Positions 43,403 to 52,891 of a stretch of DNA of 64,000 nucleotides are shown in pieces. Positions within the stretch are counted from its first letter, which is position 1. Each line of letters starts with the position of its first letter. The stretch is from the NCBI GenBank assembly GCA_000818945.1, contig KN805390.1:172000-235999 (forward strand). The letters are read 5' to 3'. Origin of the DNA: Schizochytrium sp. CCTCC M209059 (taxonomy: Eukaryota; Sar; Bigyra; Thraustochytrida; Thraustochytriidae). The notes under the pieces were generated by a model. It had not been told where the DNA came from, did no database searches, and worked only from the letters and a program-made list of their open reading frames with translations. Made by a program: the position numbers and the translations under genes.

Positions 43403-45062
43403 GCGAGATGGCTTGGCTCGTAAAAGCGCTCGATTAGGAACGCAGGCAGAACGGCAGGCAAGCATACAGATAAAAAGACAAATCGGCAGAATGGTAGGAT
43501 CAGGCCGTACTTGTCTCCTTGTTTCTGACGGCTTTGCTTGCGCTCTTGCATGACTGGAGAAGAAGTTTGATCGAGTCCTCCTTTCTATTAGCAAAAAAAC
43601 AAAAACAAAAAAACATTACTACAAAAAAAACAGGTCTTAACAAAATGAATATGGTGACTCTCTGGCTGCCACTCAGGCTGGCCGCTGGCTGAGACAATGA
43701 AAAATTCCTGACGGCTGGCTGTCTCGGAACAAAACAGTCCTTTGTGGTGTAGGCGAGTAGGGGTGAGTGCCACTGGTAGGAAGGAATATCGCCGGAAACT
43801 TGCCATCCTTTGCTAAAGGCTCAAGGAAGTCAATAAATGTTATATCTTTCGGTGTGTGGAATACGCGCTTCAAGCATTAGGCCAAAAAGACAAAGAACTA
43901 AAAGCGTGTACGATTATAAAGGAAGATTCGGCAGGCTACTTCCTCCGAACCTTTTGTCTGAATCGTAGCTCGAAAAAAATGCGTCACGCGAAGGGCTCGA
44001 AATGCTTGCAGCATTGAAGCAAAAGTTGGGTTCCAAATGTTCAAAAGATGCAAAAACTTCCGAGACCTGACTCCTTACGTTCAATTCCGTGTATTGGCTT
44101 GTTTAGATCATGTTATTCCTTCAACTATCACTTCTTCCGTTCTCGATCCAAATTGAAACTTTGGCATGGCAATCGAAAGGCACGGAATCGAAGATAAAAT
44201 CATATTGAAAGGGCGCGCGAGCTGAATTCAAATGTACTTGAATAGATTGCGTTCAAGAGATGTTGTTTGACTTTTCCCGCTTGCTTTCATTGGGTACAAC
44301 ACTTCTCTTTCTTCTCTCCTCGTTTTGACTGGCATCGAATCAATTACTCGCGTTGCGAAGAATCGTTGGTTGCGTTGCTGTGCTTACAAGCCACGGGTTT
44401 GTTTTCTTGCCACCGACCTCTTTTCCCGCTGCTTTTCTTGAGGAAGAGGTGTGCGGGGCGGCAGTGACATCTGCAAGTCTAGGAAATGCACTTGGCAAGA
44501 TCACATCACTTGCGTCTATTTATGAGTCGACGTCGGCAACCATCCAAAGACAGTTCAAAACCAGGCCTAGCTTGCAAATGAACAAATCCTCGCGCCAATA
44601 TTAGTTCTCGAGTAAAAAGCTACGTCACGCACTAGAAATGCGGCGTTGCGCTCCCAACTCTGTGGATTACATTGGCAGCCCTCTTGCTGACCAGGTCGTG
44701 AGCATTCTGAAACGTCTCCAGCAACACGTCATATATCCACGTGGCGGGTGGCAGCGTCTTGCACACCTTGACCAATTTTCAGTTTCCATTCTACTTCCCT
44801 CTTCTTTTTTTTCTTTTTTTTATAATATTCTTCTTCTTCTTCTTCATTTTCGCATTCATGTCACGGTCTCCCTCCGCGCCGCTCTGGTCTCGCGATTGTT
44901 CCACGTCCTCTCTTCAAGTTCATCCCGCCATCTTCTGCCACAAACCCATTTTTTTCGTGACACGCACGCACGCACGCACGCACGCACGACGAGCGAGCAT
45001 CATGATGGCGGCCACGTCACTCGACGCTCTCTCCCCGTCACTCTCTCTCTCTCTCCAAGTCT

Positions 45063-45095
<33 letters not shown>

Positions 45096-46048
45096 TCCAG
45101 CGCCATTTTGCGCCCGCAGCGGGCCTAAAGCTCCCCGCCCCTTCGGCCGCGTTTCCTTCTTCCCCCCCCAGTCGCGCTCTCCGCTTTGCCCCACTTGCGC
45201 GCCGCCTCCGGCCCTGTATATCCGCGCCGCGCCGCACTTGCGCTGCTGCCCCTCCTTTCTCTCTCTCTCCCCCGCCTGCCCGGCTCCTCGCCTGCCCAGA
45301 CCCCGATCGAAGCGACCTCGCGGCAACCGCCAGGTACGTCACCCCCCGGTGCGCGGGCGCGCGGAGCGGGAGGAGGAGGAGGGGGAGGAGGAGGAGGAGG
45401 GGCGGGACCGCGGCGCCCGGTCTGGCGCGCCGCCGCCGCCGCCGCCGCCCGCGTGGCCGGCCGAAGTCCCGGCCGGTGTCGCGAGCGGCGGCACGGAGAG
45501 AAGGAGAGCCGCAGTCGGTGTGCGTTTCTGCGCCTCCTTCTTGCCTTACCTTTCTATTCCTTTCCTTTCCTTTCCTTTCCTTCTTTCCTTGTTTCTGCAT
45601 GTCTCGAGGCGCTTTCCGAGGACCTTTCTGGCCGCTGCCGACGCGGAGCCGCGCCGGGGCGCGAGACTCTTGAGCGTGCGGCGCCGCGCCATGGCGGAGG
45701 CGGACGCAAGGAGGTCTTGTGTGAGAGGGCAAAGAGATGGCGTGCTCGTGTGCCGGCGCGACCGACCGACGGAAGGAAGGAAGGAAGGAAGGGAGGAACC
45801 GAGGGAGTGACTCTCTGGCTTGCTTTGCCATGCCATAACATGACATGACATGACTGACTGACGCACTCGCTCGCTCGCTCGCTCGCTCGATTTGCGCGCA
45901 AACTCAACAGACACCAAACGACCTTTTTTTTTGTCTCTTACCCACTTTTCTACTTGCTAGTTCCCTCCTCTTTTCACTCACTCTCCTTCGTTTCTTCGCT
46001 CGCGACATACTCGCACGCCGACGCAGCTCAGAACCCGGGCGAGAGAAG
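43403..46048. other. 2.6 kb gene-free region and long 5' region of Rab1
   Basis: 43403-44900 is AT-rich and lacks coding character; AGGCCTA occurs at 44563. 44900-46048 is simple-sequence rich: CGCA at about 44961-44990, TTTC at about 45060-45095, GGAGGA at about 45370-45402, GCC repeats near 45430-45450, GGAA at about 45771-45790 and CTCG near 45865-45892. Frames of up to 390 residues here are translated repeats. The right part probably contains the Rab1 leader, with a possible leader intron from the CAG|GTACGT at 45334. Confidence 0.45.
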
Positions 46049-46657
46049 ATGAACCATCCCGAGTATGACTACCTTTTCAAGCTGCTCCTGATTGGTGACT
46101 CAGGAGTCGGCAAGTCGTGCCTTCTCTTGCGATTCGCTGATGATACGTACACGGAAAGCTACATTTCCACGATCGGCGTCGACTTTAAGATCCGCACCAT
46201 TGAGATGGATGGCAAGACCATCAAGCTGCAGATCTGGGATACCGCCGGCCAGGAGCGCTTCCGCACCATCACCAGCAGCTACTATCGCGGCGCCCACGGC
46301 ATTATCATCGTCTACGATGTCACAGATCAAGAGTCCTTTGACAATGTGAAAACTTGGCTGCAGGAGATTGATCGCTACGCCGCGGAAAAGGTCAACACGT
46401 TGCTTGTGGGCAACAAGAGCGATCTTACCAACAAGCGTGTCGTCTCGTACGAGGCCGCCAAGGAGTTCGCCGACTCGGTCGAGATGGAGTTCCTCGAGAC
46501 CAGTGCCAAGAACTCGACCAACGTCGAGAAGGCCTTCATGGTCATGGCCAGCCAGATCAAGCAGCGCATGGCCAACCAGCCGCTCGGGAGCGGTGGCAGC
46601 CAGCCTGCCAACGTCACCCAGCTCGACGGCGAGAACGTCAACTCGGGCTGCTGCTAA
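46049..46657 (+). CDS. RAB1: Rab1/Ypt1 small GTPase
   Basis: A 202-residue Rab of the Rab1/Ypt1 class, governing ER-to-Golgi vesicle transport and early autophagy. All nucleotide motifs are present: GDSGVGKS (residues 16-23), switch [12 protein letters not shown] with Thr41, [15 protein letters not shown] and ETSAKN. The N-terminus [16 protein letters not shown] and RabF motifs such as IGVDF and [16 protein letters not shown] are characteristic of Rab1. The C-terminal NSGCC ends in the Cys-Cys that is doubly geranylgeranylated. The frame is a single exon with strong GC-ending codon bias. CT-rich sequence precedes the ATG. Confidence 0.95.
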   Translation: MNHPEYDYLFKLLLIGDSGVGKSCLLLRFADDTYTESYISTIGVDFKIRTIEMDGKTIKLQIWDTAGQERFRTITSSYYRGAHGIIIVYDVTDQESFDNVKTWLQEIDRYAAEKVNTLLVGNKSDLTNKRVVSYEAAKEFADSVEMEFLETSAKNSTNVEKAFMVMASQIKQRMANQPLGSGGSQPANVTQLDGENVNSGCC

Positions 46658-47749
46658 ATCGACGTAATCTCGTGCGCGTGTGCGCGCGCGCGAGAGAGAG
46701 AGAGCGCGCGCGCGCGCTCTGGAAAGAAGAGAGAGAGAGAGAGAGAGAGAGACTGTGATTGTGTGAATGAGCGAGTGCACGTGGATCGCAAGGGCGGAGC
46801 ATTCTACGTTCCCGTAGCCATCCTCATTCACCGACTCTCGAGACCGACCGACTGATCGACTGATCCCGTCGACCGACCAATCCACCAGCCTACCAATCAA
46901 CGAACCGACCGACCAACACATCAACCTATGCCCCAATCTTCTATATCGTGCGTTGCCCAGCCTTTTACCATTCTCTCACTGGCCACGCCATCATTCACAC
47001 GTGCGCTTCCCCCACATGGCAATGGCAGCGCTCGACGTTTAAATTTCTGGGGAGCAAACGGTGTAAAACATTTGAGACTCGACTCGTCCACGAGTTGCAC
47101 ACTTGCTCCTGGTGCACATTCAAGGCGAGATTTGAGATGCGACGCACATTTATGATGCAGACGAATCAGAACCTAACAATTAAAAGCAAGTAAAAAGGAA
47201 ACGCTTATCATTCAAGATTTACGCTATGCTCAGCTTATTGAAGCTTGTGTTCCTGAAGAGACTCTCTCTCTCTCTCTCTCTCTCTCTTTCGCTCTCAAGG
47301 GAGAAAAAGGAAACTTGCTTTGCTCCTGTCAATTGACGCTGGCGGGCTGTGAGGATCATCCCTGGGGTTTTCTTCGAGCAGCGATGTTTAGCTCTCCTTC
47401 TCATTTTTCTTTTTCTTCTCAGAAGCGACTCATGAGTGTATTTTAAATCGTACGTAGGACATGTCATCGACAGTCGATACTCACAGGTGGTCCAGCTCAA
47501 AATCTCTTGCAAGCGATGGTCAGTCAAAGAGAGCACAGCTGCTATTCTTATCAGAGAAGAATCGATTGAGCCACATCCATCCTTGTTTCGTAAATACTCG
47601 TCTCAGTGCTTCATCTTTATCTTTGAAGAAGAACAAAAGACGTGCTTTCTAAAATTAAGGTGCAAGAGATCTATCTAATGCTTGTATAATTGAGATTGCT
47701 GTTTTGTTTTGTCAAAGTAGGAACGGCTATACACTGACGTTCGCTTCAC
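46658..47749. other. 3' region between convergent Rab1 and SLC35-type genes
   Basis: No gene is seen. CG and GA dinucleotide runs lie at 46676-46751, directly after the Rab1 stop. A (CT)n run lies at about 47262-47288. AT content rises towards 47750. Short frames have no recognised similarity. Confidence 0.4.
46676..46751 (+). repeat. CG/GA dinucleotide repeats in the Rab1 3' UTR
   Basis: Alternating runs of CG and GA beginning about 20 nt after the Rab1 stop. GCGCGC blocks flank a GAGAGA block and can pair with one another. Confidence 0.75.
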
Positions 47750-48754
47750 TTAATCGCGGTCTTTGGTCTCAGCGGCATCGGCGGCGTTCGCCTCGGTGTC
47801 AACAGGATCGTACTTGACGGACTCCGCTTCAGGCTTGGCCGGCGTAAACGAGGCGTTCTTCATGGCCTGCTGGTACAGAATGCCACCCGAAATGCACACG
47901 AGCAGCCAGAAGATGCCGACGGGCGAGGCGTGGTGATCCCACACAGAAACATTGACAAGGACAGTCGCAAACTTGCATACAACGCCCAGCACAGAAAATG
48001 CAGTCGCGGTGAGCGCCTTGCGCGCGTTGAGTCCAAAATAGCTAATGGCAATGCCAAAAACGCAAGAAGCACCAACAGCCAAGGCCGACTCGCTTCCGGG
48101 AGCAAGCAGCTCCGCAAGCGCAACGGGGATCTGTGAAGCCTCTCCGGTGGCCATGGCAAAGAACGGATACAGCACGCTGGCAATGAGGTTGTTGTAGAGC
48201 ACAAGGCCCCAAGGCGTGAGCTCCACCTTGGTCACCACGCGCTTGACGAGCACCGTGTCGATAACCATCGTGAACACATAAGCAAAGCCCCACGTGTAAG
48301 CCGTGAGGCTAAACTCGCGGTCAGCCTGGACGTAGCCCACTGCGCCAATGACAATCAGGACGAGGCACGCAAGGACCTTGGGGCCTGGGAGCGGGGTCCC
48401 GATGGTCACGCGCTCAACGAAGCAGGTAGCCAAAGGCACAAGCGAGCGCAAAACGATAAAGGTGTCCACATTAGCGTACTGCAGAAGCTTCATGTTGCAT
48501 GCGAGAACGACAAAGAAGATCAAGCACGCCGGAGAAAAGGCCTTGATTTTGCCCCAGTCCAGCTTGTCCACCTTGACGATGCCAATGGTACCAATGATGA
48601 AAGCAAGCAGCCACGACGCCGTCAGCTGCGTAAATGTGAGCGTGCTCGAGTACGGCCACTTCATCACGGCCCACTTGTTGATCACAACGAGACCTGAGCT
48701 GCTCACCGCGTACCCTGCGGCGATGAACATCATCTTGGCCATCGCGGACGACAT
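47750..48754 (-). CDS. SLC35/DMT-family nucleotide-sugar or phosphate translocator
   Basis: A 334-residue protein with about ten transmembrane helices. The first helix motif (SSSGLVVINKWAVMKWPYSS), the central segment VDTFIVLRSLVPLATCFVER and the later DTVLVKRVVTKVELTPWGLV are typical of the TPT/nucleotide-sugar transporter branch of the drug/metabolite transporter superfamily, close to GDP-mannose (GONST/Vrg4-like) carriers. A Gly-Leu-Asn-Ala-Arg-Lys-type motif is present as FGLNARKALTATAFSVLG, near where GDP-mannose carriers have GALNK. The hydrophilic C-terminus is Asp/Glu-rich, with no ER-retrieval signal. Likely location: Golgi membrane, importing a nucleotide sugar in exchange for the monophosphate. 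The substrate is not certain. Confidence 0.75.
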   Translation of the reverse strand: MSSAMAKMMFIAAGYAVSSSGLVVINKWAVMKWPYSSTLTFTQLTASWLLAFIIGTIGIVKVDKLDWGKIKAFSPACLIFFVVLACNMKLLQYANVDTFIVLRSLVPLATCFVERVTIGTPLPGPKVLACLVLIVIGAVGYVQADREFSLTAYTWGFAYVFTMVIDTVLVKRVVTKVELTPWGLVLYNNLIASVLYPFFAMATGEASQIPVALAELLAPGSESALAVGASCVFGIAISYFGLNARKALTATAFSVLGVVCKFATVLVNVSVWDHHASPVGIFWLLVCISGGILYQQAMKNASFTPAKPEAESVKYDPVDTEANAADAAETKDRD

Positions 48755-48986
48755 CTTCTTGACAGTTGCTTTGCTTGTGCGGGCGCGCTGCCACGAGACA
48801 AACGAGACGGAAAGAAGGGCGCGGGGACAAGCACGGCGTGAGCGTAGAAAAGCGCCCGGAAGCTCCGCTAGCTAGCTAGCTGGACTCGCGCACCGCACCG
48901 CACGAGGGGATCCGGTTATGTGATGGGCCGTTGGCTGCCTGCTTGCATATCAAATGGAAAAAGGTGGATTCGATTCTGGTGGGTGG

Positions 48987-49014
48987 GTGAGTGAGTGAGT
49001 GAGTGAGTGAGTGA
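48987..49014. repeat. (GTGA)n microsatellite
   Basis: About seven GTGA units with a degenerate extension to 49030. It is the same unit as the intronic array at 13633. Confidence 0.8.
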
Positions 49015-49144
49015 GGAAGTGAGGAAGTGGACTTGTACCGTTATCGAAACGTTACGTGAAACGAAAATGAGTAACAGCCGTTTCAGAATCGTTTTGAACA
49101 ACCTGCCTGGCTCTATGACTGCGATCGCAAGACAACAATATACA

Positions 49145-49188
<44 letters not shown>
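49145..49188. repeat. (CA)n dinucleotide microsatellite
   Basis: About 22 perfect CA units, extending leftwards as ATACACAAACA. Confidence 0.9.
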
Positions 49189-49189
<1 letters not shown>

Positions 49190-49415
49190 TATCACATTAT
49201 TGGCTCACGCGCGCTCTCAAGGGAAATTCACTACAACTAAATCAGTTCAAAGCATAAAAGATTTTTGATTTTCATCTTTTTCGATTCAAGTTGGCTCCAG
49301 AGTTTACTGAATACCTCGACACCTAGAGGGAAGGGGTTTTGTGTCTACTGTAGCGATTGATCTTGCCCGCTGCAAGGCCGCAACGAGCTCAAGACGTTTT
49401 TCTCCCTCAAAGTTT

Positions 49416-51785
49416 TTACTCGTCGTCACTATGGTGTTTTCGGGGAAGCACACTCGTAGCCAATTTTGCAAGGAGCTGACCCAAGGTCTTGGGCCTGCCG
49501 TGGCTCGAGCTGTCGCTCATGATACTTTCAACCTGCATTTCCGACTTCAAGGTAAGAGGATGACTGTCGCCAAGATTCGCACGCCGGATCTCGAGACTCT
49601 CTTGCGCAATGCCGAGATCGCGCGTAGCAGCCGCGAGCCAATATAGAGACTCTGCAGTCTGGTCATTGTCCGTGCCCAGACGCTCCTCGCGAATTTTCAC
49701 TGAGAGCTTCAGGTCCGCGAGGCCCGCGCTTTCGCCAAGTCCCATGCGCGCGCGGCCCAAGGCGAGATGGACAAAACCGAAACGCGGATGCGTCGCATCG
49801 TTAGGAAAGATGACCCTGAGATAGGCGTCCGACTGCTCCGCATACGAAAGGGCCTCCTCAAAGCGTCGAAGATCGGAAAGGACGAACGACGTCCAGTACA
49901 TCGTAACAGCCACATTTTCATGACCGGGCCCAAACCGCTTCTTCTGAATCTCGAGAACACTTTGGTATTGCTCAAGCGCCTCGCTATACTTATCTTGACG
50001 GTGGAGCGCGCTCGCTATGCAAGCCATGGTCATCGCCGTGTACGCATGGTCAGGACCGAGCTGTTCCGAACGGATGCCCAAAACCCGCCGATACAAGTCA
50101 AGCGCTTCATCGTATTTGCCCAGGTCCTGGAGCATGACCGCCATGTTGTGCATTGACATCGCGGCCAACGGATGCTTGGGCCCAAGCGTTCTCTGCCGGA
50201 TATCCAGAGCAGCTTCGTACTTTGCGTATGCCGCGGCGTATCCGCCTCTCGATTGCAGCACATTTCCCATGTTATGCAGGGTTGTAGCGTATGCAACATC
50301 ATCCTTCATGTGTTCTTCAGCCTCCGATATCTCCTCGTAAATAGCAAGTGCCTCGTCGTATCTTGCGAGGCGTCGCAAGACACTTGCAATGCATCCTTTG
50401 GTCCCCAAAATTTTGCGATCGTCGTCAGAGGCCAGGGTTTGGCGAATTCTAAGGGTTTTCTCAAGGAGCTCGAGGGCAACAGTGTAGTCCCCCTTGGCCT
50501 GGTGCGTGAGTGCAAGGCTCTGCTCGGCTGCTGCGGCCTCGAGACTTTCCTCCCCATAGAGCGACTGCTGGACCTCACAGACCTCGGTAAACAGCGCGAG
50601 AGCTGCTTCGAATTGACTGTGGTCACGCAAAAGTGAGGCCACATTGCGCATGAGGCGCACAGCTTCTGGCGACGTGTCTCCAAAAGCTTCCCTTCGCTCC
50701 GCGAGAATATCCAAGGCCGTTTGCGCAAGCCACTCGCGTACCTTGCTAAGAACCGCCCCATTGATTGCGTAAAAGCCACCCGGGATCTTCTCCACGGCAT
50801 CCATGATCATCTTCCTGTCACCCTCGTCATGACACTGCGCGGTGGCGAGCTCGACGCCCGCGAGCACGCGGGAGATGGCTGCAGAAGACCCTGTCTCCAT
50901 CAGCTCAATAAAGCGTTTCGTCTCGCTGGGTGCGAAAATGGGCTGCAACGACTGATGACACTGCACCGCACCATAGACCTCCCAAACGCACCACATACGC
51001 GTCAGCGGCGTCGGGCTTTCCCACTTGTCGAAAAAAATAAGACGCTCGTCGAAGAGCTCAATGGCCTCGTGCAAGCCGCGCGAAAGAAGATCCATGCGGG
51101 CTTGCATGACATCTGCGGGGGCAGATTGATCGCCAAAGTTGACGAGCTTGGGCTGATTAGCAGAGAAGATATCAAGCCACACAAATGTGGTCGCAAGATC
51201 GCGGTCTTGTGACTTGTAGTAGGTGATGATGGCCGATACCAGGTCGCCGAACTTGCAGCTGCGTGCTTGACTCACAAAAGCGCCAGCAAAGGGCTCCCCG
51301 ACGCGCTCGTCGCCGTCATCCGTAGTTTCGGCAAGGAGAATATCGAGGTAAAAGGTTGACTCACGGTACGTCTGCGAGAGAACGACTTGCTCGCAAACGT
51401 CCTCGATTGTCCAGTCTTCGCGGGGCTTGAGCTCGACCTGATCAGCTGTGAACCGAACGTATCCATCGACATAGGCTACGGCCCCAACTTTGCGACCACT
51501 CCGCACGGCAATGGTGCTGCCCTTGCGAACGTCTCTCGTTGCACCATAGTGGTTAGTGGCGACGAGATCCTCCAACGTCTTGTACAGCTCAACGCCAGGC
51601 GCAAGTAATTCATTGCAGATTCCATTGTAGATTTCTTGCAGCGCCAATACGCTCACGCCACGGTACCAAACAACCTCATTGCTGAGGTTATCTTCGAGCT
51701 CCTTGCGCACATTTTCCTTTACCTGCACGAGCGCGGCAGCCTTTGACGCATTCAGCCCTGGGGCCGCACGACTGGCCCGCAACAT
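49416..51785 (-). CDS. Kinesin-light-chain-type TPR protein with stramenopile-type N-terminal domain
   Basis: A 789-residue single-exon protein. Residues about 350-780 carry about ten TPR_10/TPR_12 repeats of the kinesin-light-chain kind (TLHNMGNVLQSRGGYAAAYA, MSMHNMAVMLQDLGKYDEAL, LGPDHAYTAMTMACIASALH), spaced 42 residues apart. The N-terminal 330 residues include TTFVWLDIFSANQPK, then PLTRMWCVWEVYGAVQ. This WLD-F-NQ plus R-WC-WE pattern is, from memory, common in large oomycete and diatom TPR or NB-ARC-like proteins and may be a TIR-related sensor fold. No nucleotide-binding P-loop is visible. Proteins of this kind are often expanded families with lineage-specific roles; no partner can be named. 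Confidence 0.7.
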   Translation of the reverse strand: MLRASRAAPGLNASKAAALVQVKENVRKELEDNLSNEVVWYRGVSVLALQEIYNGICNELLAPGVELYKTLEDLVATNHYGATRDVRKGSTIAVRSGRKVGAVAYVDGYVRFTADQVELKPREDWTIEDVCEQVVLSQTYRESTFYLDILLAETTDDGDERVGEPFAGAFVSQARSCKFGDLVSAIITYYKSQDRDLATTFVWLDIFSANQPKLVNFGDQSAPADVMQARMDLLSRGLHEAIELFDERLIFFDKWESPTPLTRMWCVWEVYGAVQCHQSLQPIFAPSETKRFIELMETGSSAAISRVLAGVELATAQCHDEGDRKMIMDAVEKIPGGFYAINGAVLSKVREWLAQTALDILAERREAFGDTSPEAVRLMRNVASLLRDHSQFEAALALFTEVCEVQQSLYGEESLEAAAAEQSLALTHQAKGDYTVALELLEKTLRIRQTLASDDDRKILGTKGCIASVLRRLARYDEALAIYEEISEAEEHMKDDVAYATTLHNMGNVLQSRGGYAAAYAKYEAALDIRQRTLGPKHPLAAMSMHNMAVMLQDLGKYDEALDLYRRVLGIRSEQLGPDHAYTAMTMACIASALHRQDKYSEALEQYQSVLEIQKKRFGPGHENVAVTMYWTSFVLSDLRRFEEALSYAEQSDAYLRVIFPNDATHPRFGFVHLALGRARMGLGESAGLADLKLSVKIREERLGTDNDQTAESLYWLAAATRDLGIAQESLEIRRANLGDSHPLTLKSEMQVESIMSDSSSHGRPKTLGQLLAKLATSVLPRKHHSDDE

Positions 51786-52891
51786 CGTGTTTGAACCCTG
51801 GACTGGCTTGGCTGGGTAAAGAAAGGAGGTAGCTCTTTGCGTTCGCTCGTCGCGGTGCTCGTCAGGTCGGTCGCCGCCAAGGAAAGCCGACGGCTTTCAG
51901 CGAGGTGCGTCTCCTCGTTCGGAATTCGCCTCTCGACTAGTCGCTTCAGGTTGCTTGCGTTCACGTTTTACTGGTCTCTTCCAGGTGCGTCTGTTCGCCA
52001 ACGTGATTGGTTGATTCTAGGCCTAGTAGGTGGGCCGGGCGCGTGTGAAAGTGTGCACTACTTGGAATCGCTGCCGCCGCCGCCGCCGTAGCCAGGGCCT
52101 AGCAAGTGCTATGACATGGCCAGCGCGTACCCCGGGGAGCATCTTCGAGTTTGTGCGCAGGTTCTTGATGCCGTCGACGGGCAGGATATTAGTGGGGCCG
52201 CAAGAAAAGACTTGGAGACTGCCACCTCGTTTCGAGGAGATCCGGCGGACGTCTCTTGTATACGTAGTTGTGTGCTAATGTGAACAAATGACGAGGGTCA
52301 GTTTAGGAGCCAATCGCCGATCGGGCTGGACGAGAAGGAGATTGTGAGGAGCTCTGCATGTGTTGACCAAAAATCGAGCGGAAAGAGTGGCGATTGTCTT
52401 TTTGTGAATTTACAAATCGCTCTACGGTTCCATATTCAGCTCGAAAGCCGGAAACGGCTGCCTTCACAAGCTAGCTGGCTGCACAGTCTCACGTAATACT
52501 TTGCATCTGCGGACAGCGCTCCAATCGTGGCGTGGCGTAGCGTGGCGTGGCGGGGCGTTTGGATCAAACACGTCATTTGCCAACTTTTCTCACGCACGCC
52601 GCGTATTCAGTGAAGTTCTTGTCCAGCAAAAGCAGGCCTAGCTTTCTCGGGACATCAGGGTGGACCATGCACCAGGCGGACAAATCGCGATGAGGCTTAC
52701 GCAGACCAAGCCTTGCAAAAAGGTGCAAATGGCGGTACGAGAAGGAGCATGATAAAGGTGGCGCATCGGTGTAAAAGTAAGGGACATGCGAACGAAGCTA
52801 GCCACTGACTGACGCCAGTCCCAATAGTCCAACGAGGCCCATGGACTACCACACCTGCATCTAAAAGAGAGGCCAACGACAAAACGAAACG
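51786..52891. promoter_or_regulatory. Divergent promoter, TPR protein (-) / membrane protein (+)
   Basis: About 1.1 kb. AGGCCTA occurs twice: at 52019 (234 bp before the TPR start) and at 52634 (258 bp before the membrane-protein start). A GCC run lies at 52070-52090 and a GTGGCGTAGCGTGGCG repeat at about 52530-52557. No gene is seen. Confidence 0.45.

Larger units (their letters stand above)
48755..49415. promoter_or_regulatory. SLC35-gene promoter and 3' end of the TPR gene, with two microsatellites
   Basis: The first about 150 bp (GC-rich, with a GCTAGCTAGCTAGC run at about 48867-48880) should be the SLC35-gene promoter. Then follow a (GTGA)n run at 48987-49014, a (CA)n run at 49145-49188 and an AT-rich stretch. 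No gene is seen. Confidence 0.4.

Noticed and set aside
44638..45846. Frames of 220-390 residues upstream of Rab1 on both strands
   Set aside because: Composed of Ser/Phe/Arg/Gly runs from microsatellites; no domain, and all six frames look alike.
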